Shown here: one piece after another, positions 1 through 9,138 of the stretch
Numbering within the stretch: the first letter of the stretch is position 1
Layout of the letters: every line of letters begins with the position of its first letter
Assembly: GCF_004376845.1 (NCBI RefSeq)
Contig: NZ_SNUW01000015.1
Coordinates: forward strand, 1-43,307
Length of the DNA: 43,307 bases
From: Psychromonas algarum
Lineage (GTDB): Bacteria; Pseudomonadota; Gammaproteobacteria; Enterobacterales; Psychromonadaceae
Reading direction: 5' to 3'
The notes under the pieces: model-generated
What the model was told of the DNA's origin: nothing
Seen by the model: only the letters and a program-made list of their open reading frames with translations
Database searches by the model: none
Position numbers and translations under genes: made by a program

Positions 1-93
1 TCAAAGAAATGGACGATGCCAATAAGAAATTGGAAAACGGCCTTGAATCGTTTTATGATAACGTTCGAAGACCGTCTTAAAGACTACGTTTAA
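1..93 (+). CDS. IS256-family transposase, C-terminal fragment (cut by window edge)
   Basis: An open frame runs from base 1 to a TAA at 91-93 and gives 30 residues that include the segment KKWTMPIRNWKTALNRF. The pattern K-W-x-M-P-x-x-x-W with a following F-x-x-R is the usual C-terminus of IS256/Mutator-type DDE transposases. Only the tail is visible, so whether the rest is intact cannot be judged. The fragment is followed closely by a terminal repeat-like sequence, which supports a genuine IS end rather than a stray similarity. Confidence 0.75.
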   Translation, partial: SKKWTMPIRNWKTALNRFMITFEDRLKDYV

Positions 94-101
94 AAACCGC
101 A

Positions 102-126
102 GTTACACAGAATTATTTACAGGGTC
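102..126. repeat. Right terminal inverted repeat of the IS256-like element
   Basis: Read outward-in, the sequence is GACCCTGTAAATAATTCTGT and continues with GTAAC. This resembles the terminal repeats of IS256-family elements, which typically contain CTGTAAATAATTCTGTGTAA. It lies 8 bp after the transposase stop and ends 3 bp before the nqrM stop codon. The left repeat and any target duplication are outside the window. Confidence 0.6.
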
Positions 127-129
127 AAA

Positions 130-357
130 CTATAAAATACGAGCTTCTGCTTGAAGCTTCTTAGTTCTTTCTTCTGCTGCTTCTCTTTTTTTACGATTAT
201 CACAAGGATCTGGGCAATCACATTCTTTATCAATACCTACAGAAGCTAATCCGCCACAGCTACCACCAATAGTTTTTTGGTTAATAATATAGCCAATCGA
301 CATTGCAACGATAACCAATAAAAACACAACAAACGTAGCAATAAAATAGATCATCAT
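130..357 (-). CDS. nqrM: NqrM, Na+-NQR maturation factor (DUF539)
   Basis: The product is a 75-residue protein with one N-terminal membrane helix (about residues 3-25), followed by a cysteine-rich segment: IGGSCGG, then KECDCPDPC, with Cys34, Cys46, Cys48 and Cys52. This is the signature of NqrM. Genetic work in Vibrio showed NqrM is needed to mature Na+-NQR, probably by delivering iron for the NqrD/NqrE metal centre. The C-terminal part is charged and predicted cytoplasmic. Its start overlaps the apbE stop by 4 bp (ATGA), so the two are probably translationally coupled. It is the last gene of the nqr cluster, and an IS256-like end begins 3 bp beyond its stop. No terminator is visible between them. 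Confidence 0.93.
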   Translation of the reverse strand: MMIYFIATFVVFLLVIVAMSIGYIINQKTIGGSCGGLASVGIDKECDCPDPCDNRKKREAAEERTKKLQAEARIL

Positions 358-1385
358 TTTTCCTCTACAAGAAATTCTTCAAACTCAGGAGTAAACGATT
401 CTATAAATCCATCTCCCTGCTTAGTTAGCAAAAATACAGGCTGCTTTAGCATATTAGCAAATTTTAACCCTTTTTCAGGACCTAATACAGTAATTGCTGT
501 CGCTAATGCGTCTGCAACCATACTACTTTTATCAATTACCGTGACTGAAACTAACTTGTGGTTAATAGGCCTACCTGTACTTGGGTCTATTGTATGAGAA
601 TAACGGATCCCATCAAACTCAAAATAATTACGATAATCTCCCGACGTTGCAATCGCATTATTCCCAATATGTAATAAACGTTGAACATTTAGTCCTGCTC
701 CAGGCCGCTCTATTGCTAAAGTCCATGGAACATGCTGAAGTTTTGTCCCACTGGCGCGTAACTCACCACCAATATCAACTAAGTAATTTGAAATGCCTTT
801 TGAAGCTAGCAGTTCAGCCGTTGCATCAACACCATAACCTTTAGCAATAGACGATAAATCTACATATAAATCAGGTTTCGCTTTAATTAACTTATTACCT
901 TCAATAGATAAATACTGGCTACCTATTTTCTGTTTCATTTCTTCAATTAATTGAGCGTCAGGCACTTTATTAGGTCTTTTATCTGGTCCAAATCCCCATA
1001 AATTAACTAATGGTCCAACAGTCACATCAAAAGCACCACCACTTTGTTGATAAACTTTAAGGGCCGTTTTAACTACTTTAATAGTTGCATCAGATACTTC
1101 TGTAGAATGAGAGCTTTGATTAAATAACGATAATTCGGAATGTGGACGATAAGTCGACATTTGATCATTAACGAGTTCTAATTCCTGATCAATTAAAATT
1201 TGTAGTTGTTCTTTTGCAAGCTCTTTGTTTTGTGATAATTCACTTGGCAATACATAAGTAACATTATAATAAGTGCCCATAGTTTGCCCCTGAAGATGTA
1301 TTAATTTCGATTCAGGTTTTGAGCACGAAGATATAAAAAAGGCTAGCCCTATTAAGGCTAGCCATTTGATTGATGAGTTAATCAT
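354..1385 (-). CDS. apbE: ApbE, FAD:protein FMN transferase (lipoprotein)
   Basis: The 343-residue product has a lipoprotein signal: a short hydrophobic stretch ending in the lipobox I-S-S-C with Cys21, so it should be tethered on the periplasmic side. ApbE attaches FMN from FAD through a phosphodiester bond to threonine in S/T-G-A-T motifs. The Mg/FAD-binding family motifs are visible, including GGELRASG near residue 205 and HTIDPSTGRP near residue 265. Its substrates are encoded here: NqrB, NqrC, RsxD and RsxG each carry the target threonine. It sits between nqrF and nqrM, as in Vibrio-type nqr operons, with only 5 bp to nqrF. Confidence 0.95.
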   Translation of the reverse strand: MINSSIKWLALIGLAFFISSCSKPESKLIHLQGQTMGTYYNVTYVLPSELSQNKELAKEQLQILIDQELELVNDQMSTYRPHSELSLFNQSSHSTEVSDATIKVVKTALKVYQQSGGAFDVTVGPLVNLWGFGPDKRPNKVPDAQLIEEMKQKIGSQYLSIEGNKLIKAKPDLYVDLSSIAKGYGVDATAELLASKGISNYLVDIGGELRASGTKLQHVPWTLAIERPGAGLNVQRLLHIGNNAIATSGDYRNYFEFDGIRYSHTIDPSTGRPINHKLVSVTVIDKSSMVADALATAITVLGPEKGLKFANMLKQPVFLLTKQGDGFIESFTPEFEEFLVEEK

Positions 1386-1390
1386 CAGGA

Positions 1391-2626
1391 TTAACCGCCA
1401 AAGTCATCTAGCAGGATATTTTCATCTTCTACACCTAAATCTTTAAGCATAGCGATGACCGCCGCATTCATAACTGGTGGACCACACATATAGAACTCGC
1501 AATCTTCTGGAGCATCATGATCTTTCAGGTAGTTTTCATATAATACGTTATGGATGAAACCAGTGTACCCATCCCAATTATCTTCAGGTTGTGGATCACT
1601 TAGTGCTACATGCCATTCAAAGTTTTCATTTTCAGCTGCAATGGCATCAAAATCTTCAACGTAAAACATTTCACGCTTCGAACGAGCACCATACCAGAAA
1701 CTAGCTTTACGCTTGGTTTTTAGACGACGGAACTGATCAAAGATGTGTGAACGCATTGGGGCCATACCAGCACCACCACCGATAAATACCATTTCATTTT
1801 CAGTTTCTTTCGCGAAGAACTCACCAAATGGACCTGAAATAGTCACTTTATCGCCTTCTTTCAAGCTAAAGATAAATGATGACATTTTACCACATGGTAA
1901 TGACAGATCACGTGGAGGAGGCGTAGCAATACGCACGTTCAACATGATAATACCTTCTTCACCTGGATAGTTCGCCATTGAATAAGCACGAATGGTTTCT
2001 TCATCAACTTTTGATTCTAAATCAAAGAATTTGAAATGTTCCCAGTCTCCACGATACTGCTCTTCAATATCAAAATCTTTATATTTAACATGATGAGCAG
2101 GTGCTTCAATTTGGATATATCCACCCGCTTTAAACGGTACAGTTTCCCCATCAGGGATCTGTAATTTAAGCTCTTTAATGAAAGTGGCTTCGTTACCGTT
2201 AGAGATAACGGTACATTCCCATTTTTTAACACCAAAGATCTCTTCAGGCAGTTCAATGTTCATGTCTTCTTTAACATTAACTTGACATGATAAACGTTCA
2301 CCATCTTTTGCTTCACGTTTAGTAATATGATCAAGTTCTGTTGGTAGAATATCACCACCACCCGACTTAATTTTCACTTTACATTGTCCACATGTACCAC
2401 CACCGCCACATGCAGAAGAAACAAATACGCCGGCATTGGCTAATGCACCTAATAACTTACCACCCGCTTGGGTTTTAATGCTTTTATCTGCATCATCGTT
2501 AATAGAAATTGTAATATCACCTGTGCTTACAAGTTTTGCTTTAGCCGATAAAATAATAACGACTAAGGCTAAAACGATAATTGTAAACATGGCAACGCCG
2601 AGAAAGATTTCAATATTATTGTCCAT
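1391..2626 (-). CDS. nqrF: Na+-NQR subunit F, NADH dehydrogenase flavoprotein
   Basis: This 411-residue subunit takes electrons from NADH and passes them from FAD to a 2Fe-2S cluster. An N-terminal membrane helix (about 6-28) is followed by a ferredoxin domain with Cys73, Cys79, Cys82 and Cys114 in the [10 protein letters not shown] region. A ferredoxin reductase domain follows, with FAD motif RAYS at 213-216, an NADH-site motif GGGAGMAP, and the C-terminal CGPPVMN motif. The length is close to the Vibrio protein. An AAGGA ribosome site lies upstream. A GC-rich hairpin lies between it and nqrE, about 24 bases before the start codon. Confidence 0.97.
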   Translation of the reverse strand: MDNNIEIFLGVAMFTIIVLALVVIILSAKAKLVSTGDITISINDDADKSIKTQAGGKLLGALANAGVFVSSACGGGGTCGQCKVKIKSGGGDILPTELDHITKREAKDGERLSCQVNVKEDMNIELPEEIFGVKKWECTVISNGNEATFIKELKLQIPDGETVPFKAGGYIQIEAPAHHVKYKDFDIEEQYRGDWEHFKFFDLESKVDEETIRAYSMANYPGEEGIIMLNVRIATPPPRDLSLPCGKMSSFIFSLKEGDKVTISGPFGEFFAKETENEMVFIGGGAGMAPMRSHIFDQFRRLKTKRKASFWYGARSKREMFYVEDFDAIAAENENFEWHVALSDPQPEDNWDGYTGFIHNVLYENYLKDHDAPEDCEFYMCGPPVMNAAVIAMLKDLGVEDENILLDDFGG

Positions 2627-2649
2627 CTTCGACTTTTTCCTTGTTTTGA

Positions 2650-2667
2650 GGGGGAGTCAACTCCCCC
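2650..2667 (-). repeat. GC-rich hairpin in the nqrE-nqrF junction
   Basis: GGGGGAG, a TCAA tetraloop and CTCCCCC form a perfect 7-bp hairpin in an otherwise AT-rich 69-bp gap. Neither strand has a T-run after the stem, so it is unlikely to be a simple intrinsic terminator. On the transcript it ends about 24 bases before the nqrF start. An mRNA processing or stability element is the most economical reading (inference). Confidence 0.6.
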
Positions 2668-2695
2668 GAATTCATCTAAGCTAAAACAGCAACGG

Positions 2696-3304
2696 TTACA
2701 GCTGGATACCAGAAAACGACATAAAACCTAATGCCATTAGGCCCGCTGTTACAAATGTAATACCTAATCCACGTAAACCATCTGGTACGTCTGAGTATTT
2801 CATTTTTTCACGGATACCCGCTAGTGCAACAATTGCTAACGTCCAACCAACACCACTACCGATACCGTAAACAGCTGACTCAAGTAAGTTATACTCACGT
2901 TGAACCATAAACGATACGCCACCAAAGATGGCACAGTTCACCGTGATAAGCGGTAAAAAGATACCAAGTGCTTGATACAGCGCGGGGAAGTATTTATCCA
3001 ATACCATTTCCAAAATCTGTACTAATGCAGCAATAACACCGATGAATGTAATAAAGCCCAAAAAGCTTAAATCAGCATCAGGGAAACCTGCCCAACCAAG
3101 TGCACCAGGAGCTAATAGATTAAAGTAAATTATTTGGTTAACAGGTACAGAAATACCTAATACCACAATTACCGCAACCCCAAGACCCATTGATGTTTTA
3201 ACTTTCTTAGATACAGCAAGGAAAGTACACATGCCTAAGAAGAAAGCGAGTGCCATATTTTCAATGAAAATAGAACGCACAAATAAACTAAGATAATGTT
3301 CCAT
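2696..3304 (-). CDS. nqrE: Na+-NQR subunit E
   Basis: This 202-residue integral membrane protein has about six hydrophobic segments and belongs to the NqrD/NqrE/RsxA/RsxE family. NqrE and NqrD are pseudo-symmetric partners that hold an intramembrane iron-sulfur centre. The expected cysteines are present: Cys26 in LGMCTFLAV and Cys124 in TVNCAIFGG. It lies 5 bp after nqrD. Its closest relative in this window is RsxA, but neighbouring nqr genes and the residues flanking Cys26 support assignment as NqrE. Confidence 0.96.
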   Translation of the reverse strand: MEHYLSLFVRSIFIENMALAFFLGMCTFLAVSKKVKTSMGLGVAVIVVLGISVPVNQIIYFNLLAPGALGWAGFPDADLSFLGFITFIGVIAALVQILEMVLDKYFPALYQALGIFLPLITVNCAIFGGVSFMVQREYNLLESAVYGIGSGVGWTLAIVALAGIREKMKYSDVPDGLRGLGITFVTAGLMALGFMSFSGIQL

Positions 3305-3309
3305 TCAAA

Positions 3310-3942
3310 TTACTCCTTTGGCTCAACTTGTTCTGGTTTAATCGTACGAATTGCCCAGATAATGCCACCAATAATAAAGAAAGCACTAGGAGGAAGTAAC
3401 AACAAACCATTACTTTGATACCAACCGCCATTAGAGATCAACGGTAAAATTTCAAATCCAAATAACGCACCAGATCCAAACAGTTCACGGAAACCGCCAA
3501 CTAAGACAAGGATAAGACCGTAACCTAATCCATTACCAATACCATCCATAAAACTAGCTAATGGTTTGTTTTTCATCGCAAATGCTTCTGCACGCCCCAT
3601 TACAATACAGTTAGTAATAATAAGGCCAACATACACTGATAATTGCGTTGATAATCCATACGCATAAGCTCTCAATACTTGGTCAACAACAATTACTAAT
3701 GATGCAATAATCGCCATTTGTACGATGATACGTACACTATTCGGGATATAGTTACGGATCATTGATATGAACAAGTTAGAAAACGCAGTTACAAATAATA
3801 CTGCCAATGTCATTACCACAGCAGTTTGTAATGTTGCAGTTACCGCTAAAGCAGAACATACACCAAGAATTTGTAATGCAATTGGGTTATTACTAACAAC
3901 TGGAGAAGTAAGTACTTCTTTTAATTCACTTGATTTAGCCAT
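3310..3942 (-). CDS. nqrD: Na+-NQR subunit D
   Basis: This 210-residue membrane protein is the partner of NqrE. It has about six hydrophobic segments and the metal-binding cysteines Cys29 (LGVCSALAV) and Cys112 ([14 protein letters not shown]). The GRAEAFA motif is typical of NqrD and RsxE. In the assembled pump it contributes to electron transfer across the membrane between the NqrF and NqrC cofactors. Its start overlaps the end of nqrC by 8 bp, consistent with translational coupling. Confidence 0.96.
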   Translation of the reverse strand: MAKSSELKEVLTSPVVSNNPIALQILGVCSALAVTATLQTAVVMTLAVLFVTAFSNLFISMIRNYIPNSVRIIVQMAIIASLVIVVDQVLRAYAYGLSTQLSVYVGLIITNCIVMGRAEAFAMKNKPLASFMDGIGNGLGYGLILVLVGGFRELFGSGALFGFEILPLISNGGWYQSNGLLLLPPSAFFIIGGIIWAIRTIKPEQVEPKE

Positions 3943-4714
3943 TGTTTAGCGCTCCTTCACGAACTTTGCTAAGAAATGGACCAAACCCTTGCTCACCTAA
4001 CCAGAAAGTAAAGGTATGTTCAACACCAACACTTGTTAGTGTTGCGCCAGATAGACCATCAATTTCATGTTTAGAACCAGCAGCAGCTTGTCCTTTAACT
4101 ATTTTAATAGCAGGGTTACCATTAGCATCAAATAACTCTTTGCCAACAAATAATCCTCTCCAATGAGGGTTTTGAACTTCACCACCTAACCCAGGTGTTT
4201 CACCTTGTTCATAGTAAGTAATCGCCTCAACAGTATTACCATCAGGTTTAACAGCTACAAATGCATACATGGTTGACCATAAACCAGCACCATGTACAGG
4301 TAAGATGATTCGTTGTAAAACACCGTTATCATTAGAAACCAAATAAACGGTTGCTAAGTTGGCACGACGACCAATTTTTGCAATGTTTTGTTCAGGCGTT
4401 AATCTAACGCTTGTTTTTGGATCTTTAGCTGCTTTACGCTGATCATAAGTGTTTGCATCAGGTGTTGAAACAAACTCACCTGTTGCTAAGTCAACTAACT
4501 TTGTTTCAATATTAGAAGCAAAAATTTCTGGTATTGTTTTATCAGTCGTTAAACCTGCAACATCAAGAATTTTATTTTGCTTATCAATTGCTTTATTAGC
4601 GATTTGCAGAGGACGTAGTCCAACTGCGGCACCTGCTACGATAATTGAACATACTAGACAAACTGCCAGTACAATAATCATCGTTTTGCCGAATGTTTCC
4701 TTTTGACTAGACAT
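3935..4714 (-). CDS. nqrC: Na+-NQR subunit C, covalent FMN carrier
   Basis: The 259-residue product has one N-terminal membrane helix (about 12-34) and a large periplasmic FMN-binding domain. The flavinylation motif SGATLTS places the modified threonine at Thr225, the same number as in the Vibrio cholerae protein. ApbE from this operon would attach the FMN. A preceding [10 protein letters not shown] segment is also typical of the NqrC/RsxG family. The gene overlaps nqrB and nqrD by 8 bp at each end. Confidence 0.97.
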   Translation of the reverse strand: MSSQKETFGKTMIIVLAVCLVCSIIVAGAAVGLRPLQIANKAIDKQNKILDVAGLTTDKTIPEIFASNIETKLVDLATGEFVSTPDANTYDQRKAAKDPKTSVRLTPEQNIAKIGRRANLATVYLVSNDNGVLQRIILPVHGAGLWSTMYAFVAVKPDGNTVEAITYYEQGETPGLGGEVQNPHWRGLFVGKELFDANGNPAIKIVKGQAAAGSKHEIDGLSGATLTSVGVEHTFTFWLGEQGFGPFLSKVREGALNNG

Positions 4715-5912
4715 TGCGTGCTAACCTCCGTTTGATATTCCCTTGCACTACGAAGTAATCGAATAACGGTGCAAATAAATTAGCAAATAGAATTGCCAAC
4801 ATCATACCTTCAGGGAAGGCTGGATTTACAACACGAATCAATACCACCATCAAACCGATTAAAATACCGTAATACCACTTACCTTTATTAGTAAATGAAG
4901 CAGATACAGGATCAGTTGCCATAAATATCATACCAAAAGCAAAACCACCCATCACTAAATGCCAGTACCAAGGTAGTTGGAACATATGGTTTGTATCACT
5001 GCCAATCACATTAAATAATAATGATGTTGCAATCATACCGATCATGACACCTGCTATTATTCGCCATGAAGCAATACCAGTGATAACAATAAATGCACCA
5101 CCAATCAAAATAGCTAACGTAGAAACTTCACCGATACTACCTTGCATATTTCCTAAGAAAGCATCCATCCAAGATAATTTAGCTTGTACCGCTTCTAAAC
5201 CACCTTGTGACATTGTACTTAATGACGTTGCACCCGAGAAACCATCTACAGCAGTCCAAACAGAATCGCCAGAAATATCAGTAGGATAGGCAAAGAATAA
5301 GAAAGCACGACCAGCAAGAGCAGGGTTTAGGAAGTTACGTCCTGTGCCACCAAAAATTTCTTTAGCAACAACAACACCAAACGTAATACCTAAAGCCACT
5401 TGCCATAAAGGAATAGTCGCAGGAACAATCAATGCAAATAGTACAGATGAAACGAAGAAACCTTCATTTACTTCATGCTTACGTACACTTGCAAATAATA
5501 CTTCCCAGAAACCACCCACAACAAATGTCACGGCATAGATAGGTAAGAAATATGCAGCACCAAATAGGAAGTTATCGAGTAAACCTGCACCGGCACCAGT
5601 GGTGACACCTAACACATCTAGCAAGACTATACGCCAATCATTTAACGTAGAATAACCAGCTACAATTGCATCATTAGCTTGTATACCAGTGTTATACATA
5701 CCGTAAAACATAGCTGGAAATGTTGCTAACCAAACAAAGATCATCATGCGTTTAAGGTCAATACCATCACGAACGTGGGTAATACCTTTGGTTACATAAC
5801 CAGGAGTATAAAAAAATGTCGCAGCAGCTTCATACAGAGCGTACCATTTTTCATAACGGCCCCCTGATTCAAAATGCGGTTCCATTTTTTCAATTATGTT
5901 CTTAAGACCCAT
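4707..5912 (-). CDS. nqrB: Na+-NQR subunit B, membrane FMN/riboflavin subunit
   Basis: This 401-residue polytopic protein has about ten hydrophobic segments. It is the largest membrane subunit and carries covalent FMN on Thr229 in [11 protein letters not shown]; it is related to RsxD. Family work places the non-covalent riboflavin and part of the Na+ path in this subunit. The motif [18 protein letters not shown] is characteristic. It is slightly shorter than the Vibrio protein but shows no internal gap that looks like damage. It starts 2 bp after the nqrA stop. Confidence 0.96.
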   Translation of the reverse strand: MGLKNIIEKMEPHFESGGRYEKWYALYEAAATFFYTPGYVTKGITHVRDGIDLKRMMIFVWLATFPAMFYGMYNTGIQANDAIVAGYSTLNDWRIVLLDVLGVTTGAGAGLLDNFLFGAAYFLPIYAVTFVVGGFWEVLFASVRKHEVNEGFFVSSVLFALIVPATIPLWQVALGITFGVVVAKEIFGGTGRNFLNPALAGRAFLFFAYPTDISGDSVWTAVDGFSGATSLSTMSQGGLEAVQAKLSWMDAFLGNMQGSIGEVSTLAILIGGAFIVITGIASWRIIAGVMIGMIATSLLFNVIGSDTNHMFQLPWYWHLVMGGFAFGMIFMATDPVSASFTNKGKWYYGILIGLMVVLIRVVNPAFPEGMMLAILFANLFAPLFDYFVVQGNIKRRLARNV

Positions 5913-5914
5913 TG

Positions 5915-7255
5915 TTAGCCTTCCTTCTCAATTTTACTTAGACAATTACGTAAGATTGAACCGTATTCATATTTGCCTGGGCAAGCATAAGTACATAATG
6001 CTAAATCTTCTTCATCCAACTCTAAGCAACCTAACGTCTGTGCACCATCAGTATCACCAACGATCAAGTCACGTAATAACATAGTTGGTAGAATATCTAA
6101 TGGCATAACACGTTCATATTGACCAATTGGCACCATTGCACGCTTACTACCGCCTGTAGTGGTAGTGAATGCAAATTTTTTCGCTCGATTTAATGCCGAT
6201 AAGAACACACGTGAAACAGAATGTTTATTTGAACCAGGAGCCCCCCAGCCAAACAACTCTTTTTCATAGCCTTCAATAAGAGCAGATACTTGATTATGGT
6301 AGCGACCTAAATAGGCATGAGGACCTACAGCAGTTACACCACATAATACAGAGCCAGAAATCGCACGAACTTGACCTGAAATCAATTCACCTGCAGTTAG
6401 TTCTTCAACAGAAGCACCTAACACAGTGCGTACTAAACGTGGTTTTGAAACTGCAGGACCAGCGAGAGAAATAACTTTTTCGCTATAAATTTCACCTGTA
6501 GTAAATAACTGACCAAATGCAATCACATCTTGGTAATTAATTGACCAAACTTGTTTAGTTGCTGAAACGGGATCAATGAAGTGGATATGTGTACCAGCTA
6601 AGCCTGCAGGATGAACGCCAGTGAATATTTTTTCTTCAACGTTTACAATACCTGAAGTAGGTAATGCCGCTTGTCCTTTACAAACATAAACTTTACCTGC
6701 TGTTAGTTTAGATAACACAGCTAAACCATCAGTAAATGCTTGTGGGTTATCATTAATAATAACCGTTGCATCAGCCGCTAATGGATTAGTATCCATCGCA
6801 GTGACAAAAATTGAAGCAGGTTGTGTATCAATTGCAGGCACTTTACTAAATGGGCGAGTACGTAACGCAGTCCATGCACCAGAGTTAACTAAGTTATCTA
6901 CAACTTGGTTACGCTCGAGGTTAGCTAATTGTGCACTTTCATACTTAGCAAACTGAACTGAATCATTGCCTTGTACTGAAATAACAACGGATTGTAGTAC
7001 ACGTTTAGCACCACGATTAATTTCTTTAACTACACCAGACGCTGGAGCGGTAAAATGTACACCTTCATTTTTCTTATCAGAAAATAGAATTTGTCCTTTT
7101 TTTACATTGTCGCCGGCTTTAACAGCCATTGACGGACGCATACCAACGTATTCTTCACCCAGTATAGCAACTTCAGAAATAGCGGGGCCTTTCTGAATGA
7201 CTTGCTCTGGCGCTCCTGAGATTGGGAGGTCCAGTCCTTTTTTTATAGTAATCAT
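5915..7255 (-). CDS. nqrA: Na+-NQR subunit A
   Basis: NqrA is the cytoplasmic-side subunit that contributes to ubiquinone binding. The protein starts [14 protein letters not shown], which matches the usual NqrA N-terminus. The ATG at 7255 was chosen over an in-frame GTG four codons upstream because the ATG has AAGAG just before it and matches the family start; this gives 446 residues. Segments such as [10 protein letters not shown] and [15 protein letters not shown] are family hallmarks. It is the first gene of the nqrABCDEF-apbE-nqrM cluster. Confidence 0.96.
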   Translation of the reverse strand: MITIKKGLDLPISGAPEQVIQKGPAISEVAILGEEYVGMRPSMAVKAGDNVKKGQILFSDKKNEGVHFTAPASGVVKEINRGAKRVLQSVVISVQGNDSVQFAKYESAQLANLERNQVVDNLVNSGAWTALRTRPFSKVPAIDTQPASIFVTAMDTNPLAADATVIINDNPQAFTDGLAVLSKLTAGKVYVCKGQAALPTSGIVNVEEKIFTGVHPAGLAGTHIHFIDPVSATKQVWSINYQDVIAFGQLFTTGEIYSEKVISLAGPAVSKPRLVRTVLGASVEELTAGELISGQVRAISGSVLCGVTAVGPHAYLGRYHNQVSALIEGYEKELFGWGAPGSNKHSVSRVFLSALNRAKKFAFTTTTGGSKRAMVPIGQYERVMPLDILPTMLLRDLIVGDTDGAQTLGCLELDEEDLALCTYACPGKYEYGSILRNCLSKIEKEG

Positions 7256-7536
7256 ATTCTCTTGCACTATGTTACGGGAAGAAAGTTAGATGCCTTTCGG
7301 CAATAAACACTACATATAATCAGTCGCACTTAACAAACGATTAACATGCACACTAAAAAATTCCCGCAAATATTACCATTAGAGAGGGGTTGATTGCTAT
7401 ATTAAATAAGGTTTTGAGTTGTAGTGACTTCAAATTTCATAAAAATAATGCAACAAAAAGTAAGCCTATTATTAACAATTAAACCTTTCATGTTTTCATC
7501 ACTAAAAAAAGATAAAAATCCGCTTTCAGATTGATA
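7256..7536. other. Intergenic region upstream of nqrA
   Basis: This 281-bp stretch holds the nqr operon promoter by position, but I could not pick a convincing -35/-10 pair for the minus strand. A small TGCC-GAAA-GGCA hairpin with a GNRA-type loop lies near 7292-7303 in the presumed leader. No coding potential, FNR box or clear terminator was seen. Confidence 0.5.
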
Positions 7537-7848
7537 TTATTTACCTCCACCTAAACAATTAGGCGAGTTTGGTGAAACTTGATTTTTTTCTGCCCATTGA
7601 CTTGGTGTGAAAGTATGAATAGCTAATGCATGTACTGGCCCAGCTAGTTCCTCAGCCAATAATTCATTTATTAAACGATGACGCATAATTAAACGTATAT
7701 CCGTAAACTCATCAGAAACAACCGTGACTTTAAAATGCGTTTCTGAATTAACCGGGACTGAATGGTTATGACTTTCATTTTCAACATTAATATAATCAGC
7801 TTGAAAGTGAGCCTTTAATTTATTTTCAATGGTTTGTTGTACGCTCAT
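7537..7848 (-). CDS. bolA: BolA-family protein
   Basis: The 103-residue BolA domain protein contains RHRLINELLAEE and VHALAIHTFTP, the conserved core with the family histidine. BolA proteins pair with monothiol glutaredoxins through a bridging 2Fe-2S cluster and also influence cell shape and stress transcription. The open frame extends 34 codons further upstream, but the ATG at 7848 is preceded by GAGGGA at good spacing and matches the family start (MSVQQTIENKL). Divergent from bpt, 131 bp apart. Confidence 0.92.
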   Translation of the reverse strand: MSVQQTIENKLKAHFQADYINVENESHNHSVPVNSETHFKVTVVSDEFTDIRLIMRHRLINELLAEELAGPVHALAIHTFTPSQWAEKNQVSPNSPNCLGGGK

Positions 7849-7979
7849 AATGTCCCTCATAATAATAAATTGATGAATAATAATTCGGCTTACAATAACA
7901 AAGCAATGCATAATACGATACACTCTTTTATTTCTAGTTATTGCAAACATAACTCCCTATTTAAAATCAAAGGTTATTA

Positions 7980-8696
7980 GTGTCTAAAACATCTAGCCTT
8001 CGCGCAACCTTATCAACTCCTTTCCCTTGTTCTTATTTAACGGATAAAGAAGAGCAACTAATTATGTTGTTCGAACCTGAACATAATGCACAACAATATT
8101 ATCCCGCATTAATTACGATGGGTTTTAGACGGAGTGGAGATCAAGTTTACCGCCCTCAATGCCCCGACTGTGAACAATGTCAGTCATTACGAATACAAAC
8201 TAATGAATTTATTTTATCTAAAAGCCAAAAGCGGCTATTAAATAAAAATAAGCATTTCACCGTGATTGAATGTACAAAACCTAAAGCAGATTATTTTTCA
8301 CTTTACCAACACTACATCAATACTATTCATAAAAATGGGGTTATGTATCCTGCGAGCATAGAACAATTTGAGTCTTTTATTGCCTGCAGTTGGGGAGCTC
8401 CAATCTTCATTGAAATTTATGATGGAGAAAAATTAATCTCGGTTAGTGTTACCGATCAATTAACAACTAATAATTCAACTTCTTGGAGTGCTTTCTATTG
8501 TTTTTATGATCCAAACTATACAGCGCACTCCTTAGGCAAATTTGCAGTTTTACAACAGCTTCAATTAGCTAAAACACAAAATATTGATTTTTTATACCTA
8601 GGTTACTACATCCATAATTGCCAAAAAATGAATTATAAAAATCAATTTAACCCACATCAACGCTTCATAAACCAGAAATGGGAGGCATTTGATTAG
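7980..8696 (+). CDS. bpt: Aspartate/glutamate leucyltransferase (Bpt)
   Basis: The 238-residue product matches the bacterial protein transferase family (formerly annotated as arginyl-tRNA:protein transferase, ate). It adds leucine to proteins with N-terminal Asp or Glu and so makes them N-end-rule substrates. Family motifs are CSYLTDKEEQ near residue 18, GFRRSGDQVYRPQC near 50 with a CPDCEQC cysteine cluster, and LGYYIHNCQKMNYK near the C-terminus. The start is GTG with AAAGG upstream. Its substrates would be recognised by ClpS and degraded by ClpA-ClpP, both nearby, so this is a functional neighbourhood. Confidence 0.95.
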   Translation: MSKTSSLRATLSTPFPCSYLTDKEEQLIMLFEPEHNAQQYYPALITMGFRRSGDQVYRPQCPDCEQCQSLRIQTNEFILSKSQKRLLNKNKHFTVIECTKPKADYFSLYQHYINTIHKNGVMYPASIEQFESFIACSWGAPIFIEIYDGEKLISVSVTDQLTTNNSTSWSAFYCFYDPNYTAHSLGKFAVLQQLQLAKTQNIDFLYLGYYIHNCQKMNYKNQFNPHQRFINQKWEAFD

Positions 8697-9023
<327 letters not shown>

Positions 9024-9055
9024 TTAGCCGGTAACAATAAATTAGACTTGTTAAA

Positions 9056-9096
9056 AGTCATAAAAAAACCAGCTTATAGCTGGTTTTTTTATGACT
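9056..9096. terminator. Bidirectional intrinsic terminator between infA and clpA
   Basis: A perfect 19-bp inverted repeat: left arm AGTCATAAAAAAACCAGCT, loop TAT, right arm AGCTGGTTTTTTTATGACT. Both strands read a CCAGCT/AGCTGG stem followed by seven T, so it can end infA (+) and clpA (-) transcripts. Confidence 0.92.
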
Positions 9097-9138
9097 AGTG
9101 AAAAATATTTTTTTAATTAAACGTATTAAAAACACCAG

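Noticed and set aside
7256-7536. Specific nqrA promoter hexamers
   Set aside because: Several AT-rich pairs fit loosely; none had both a good -35 and -10 at 16-18 bp spacing, so none is reported.
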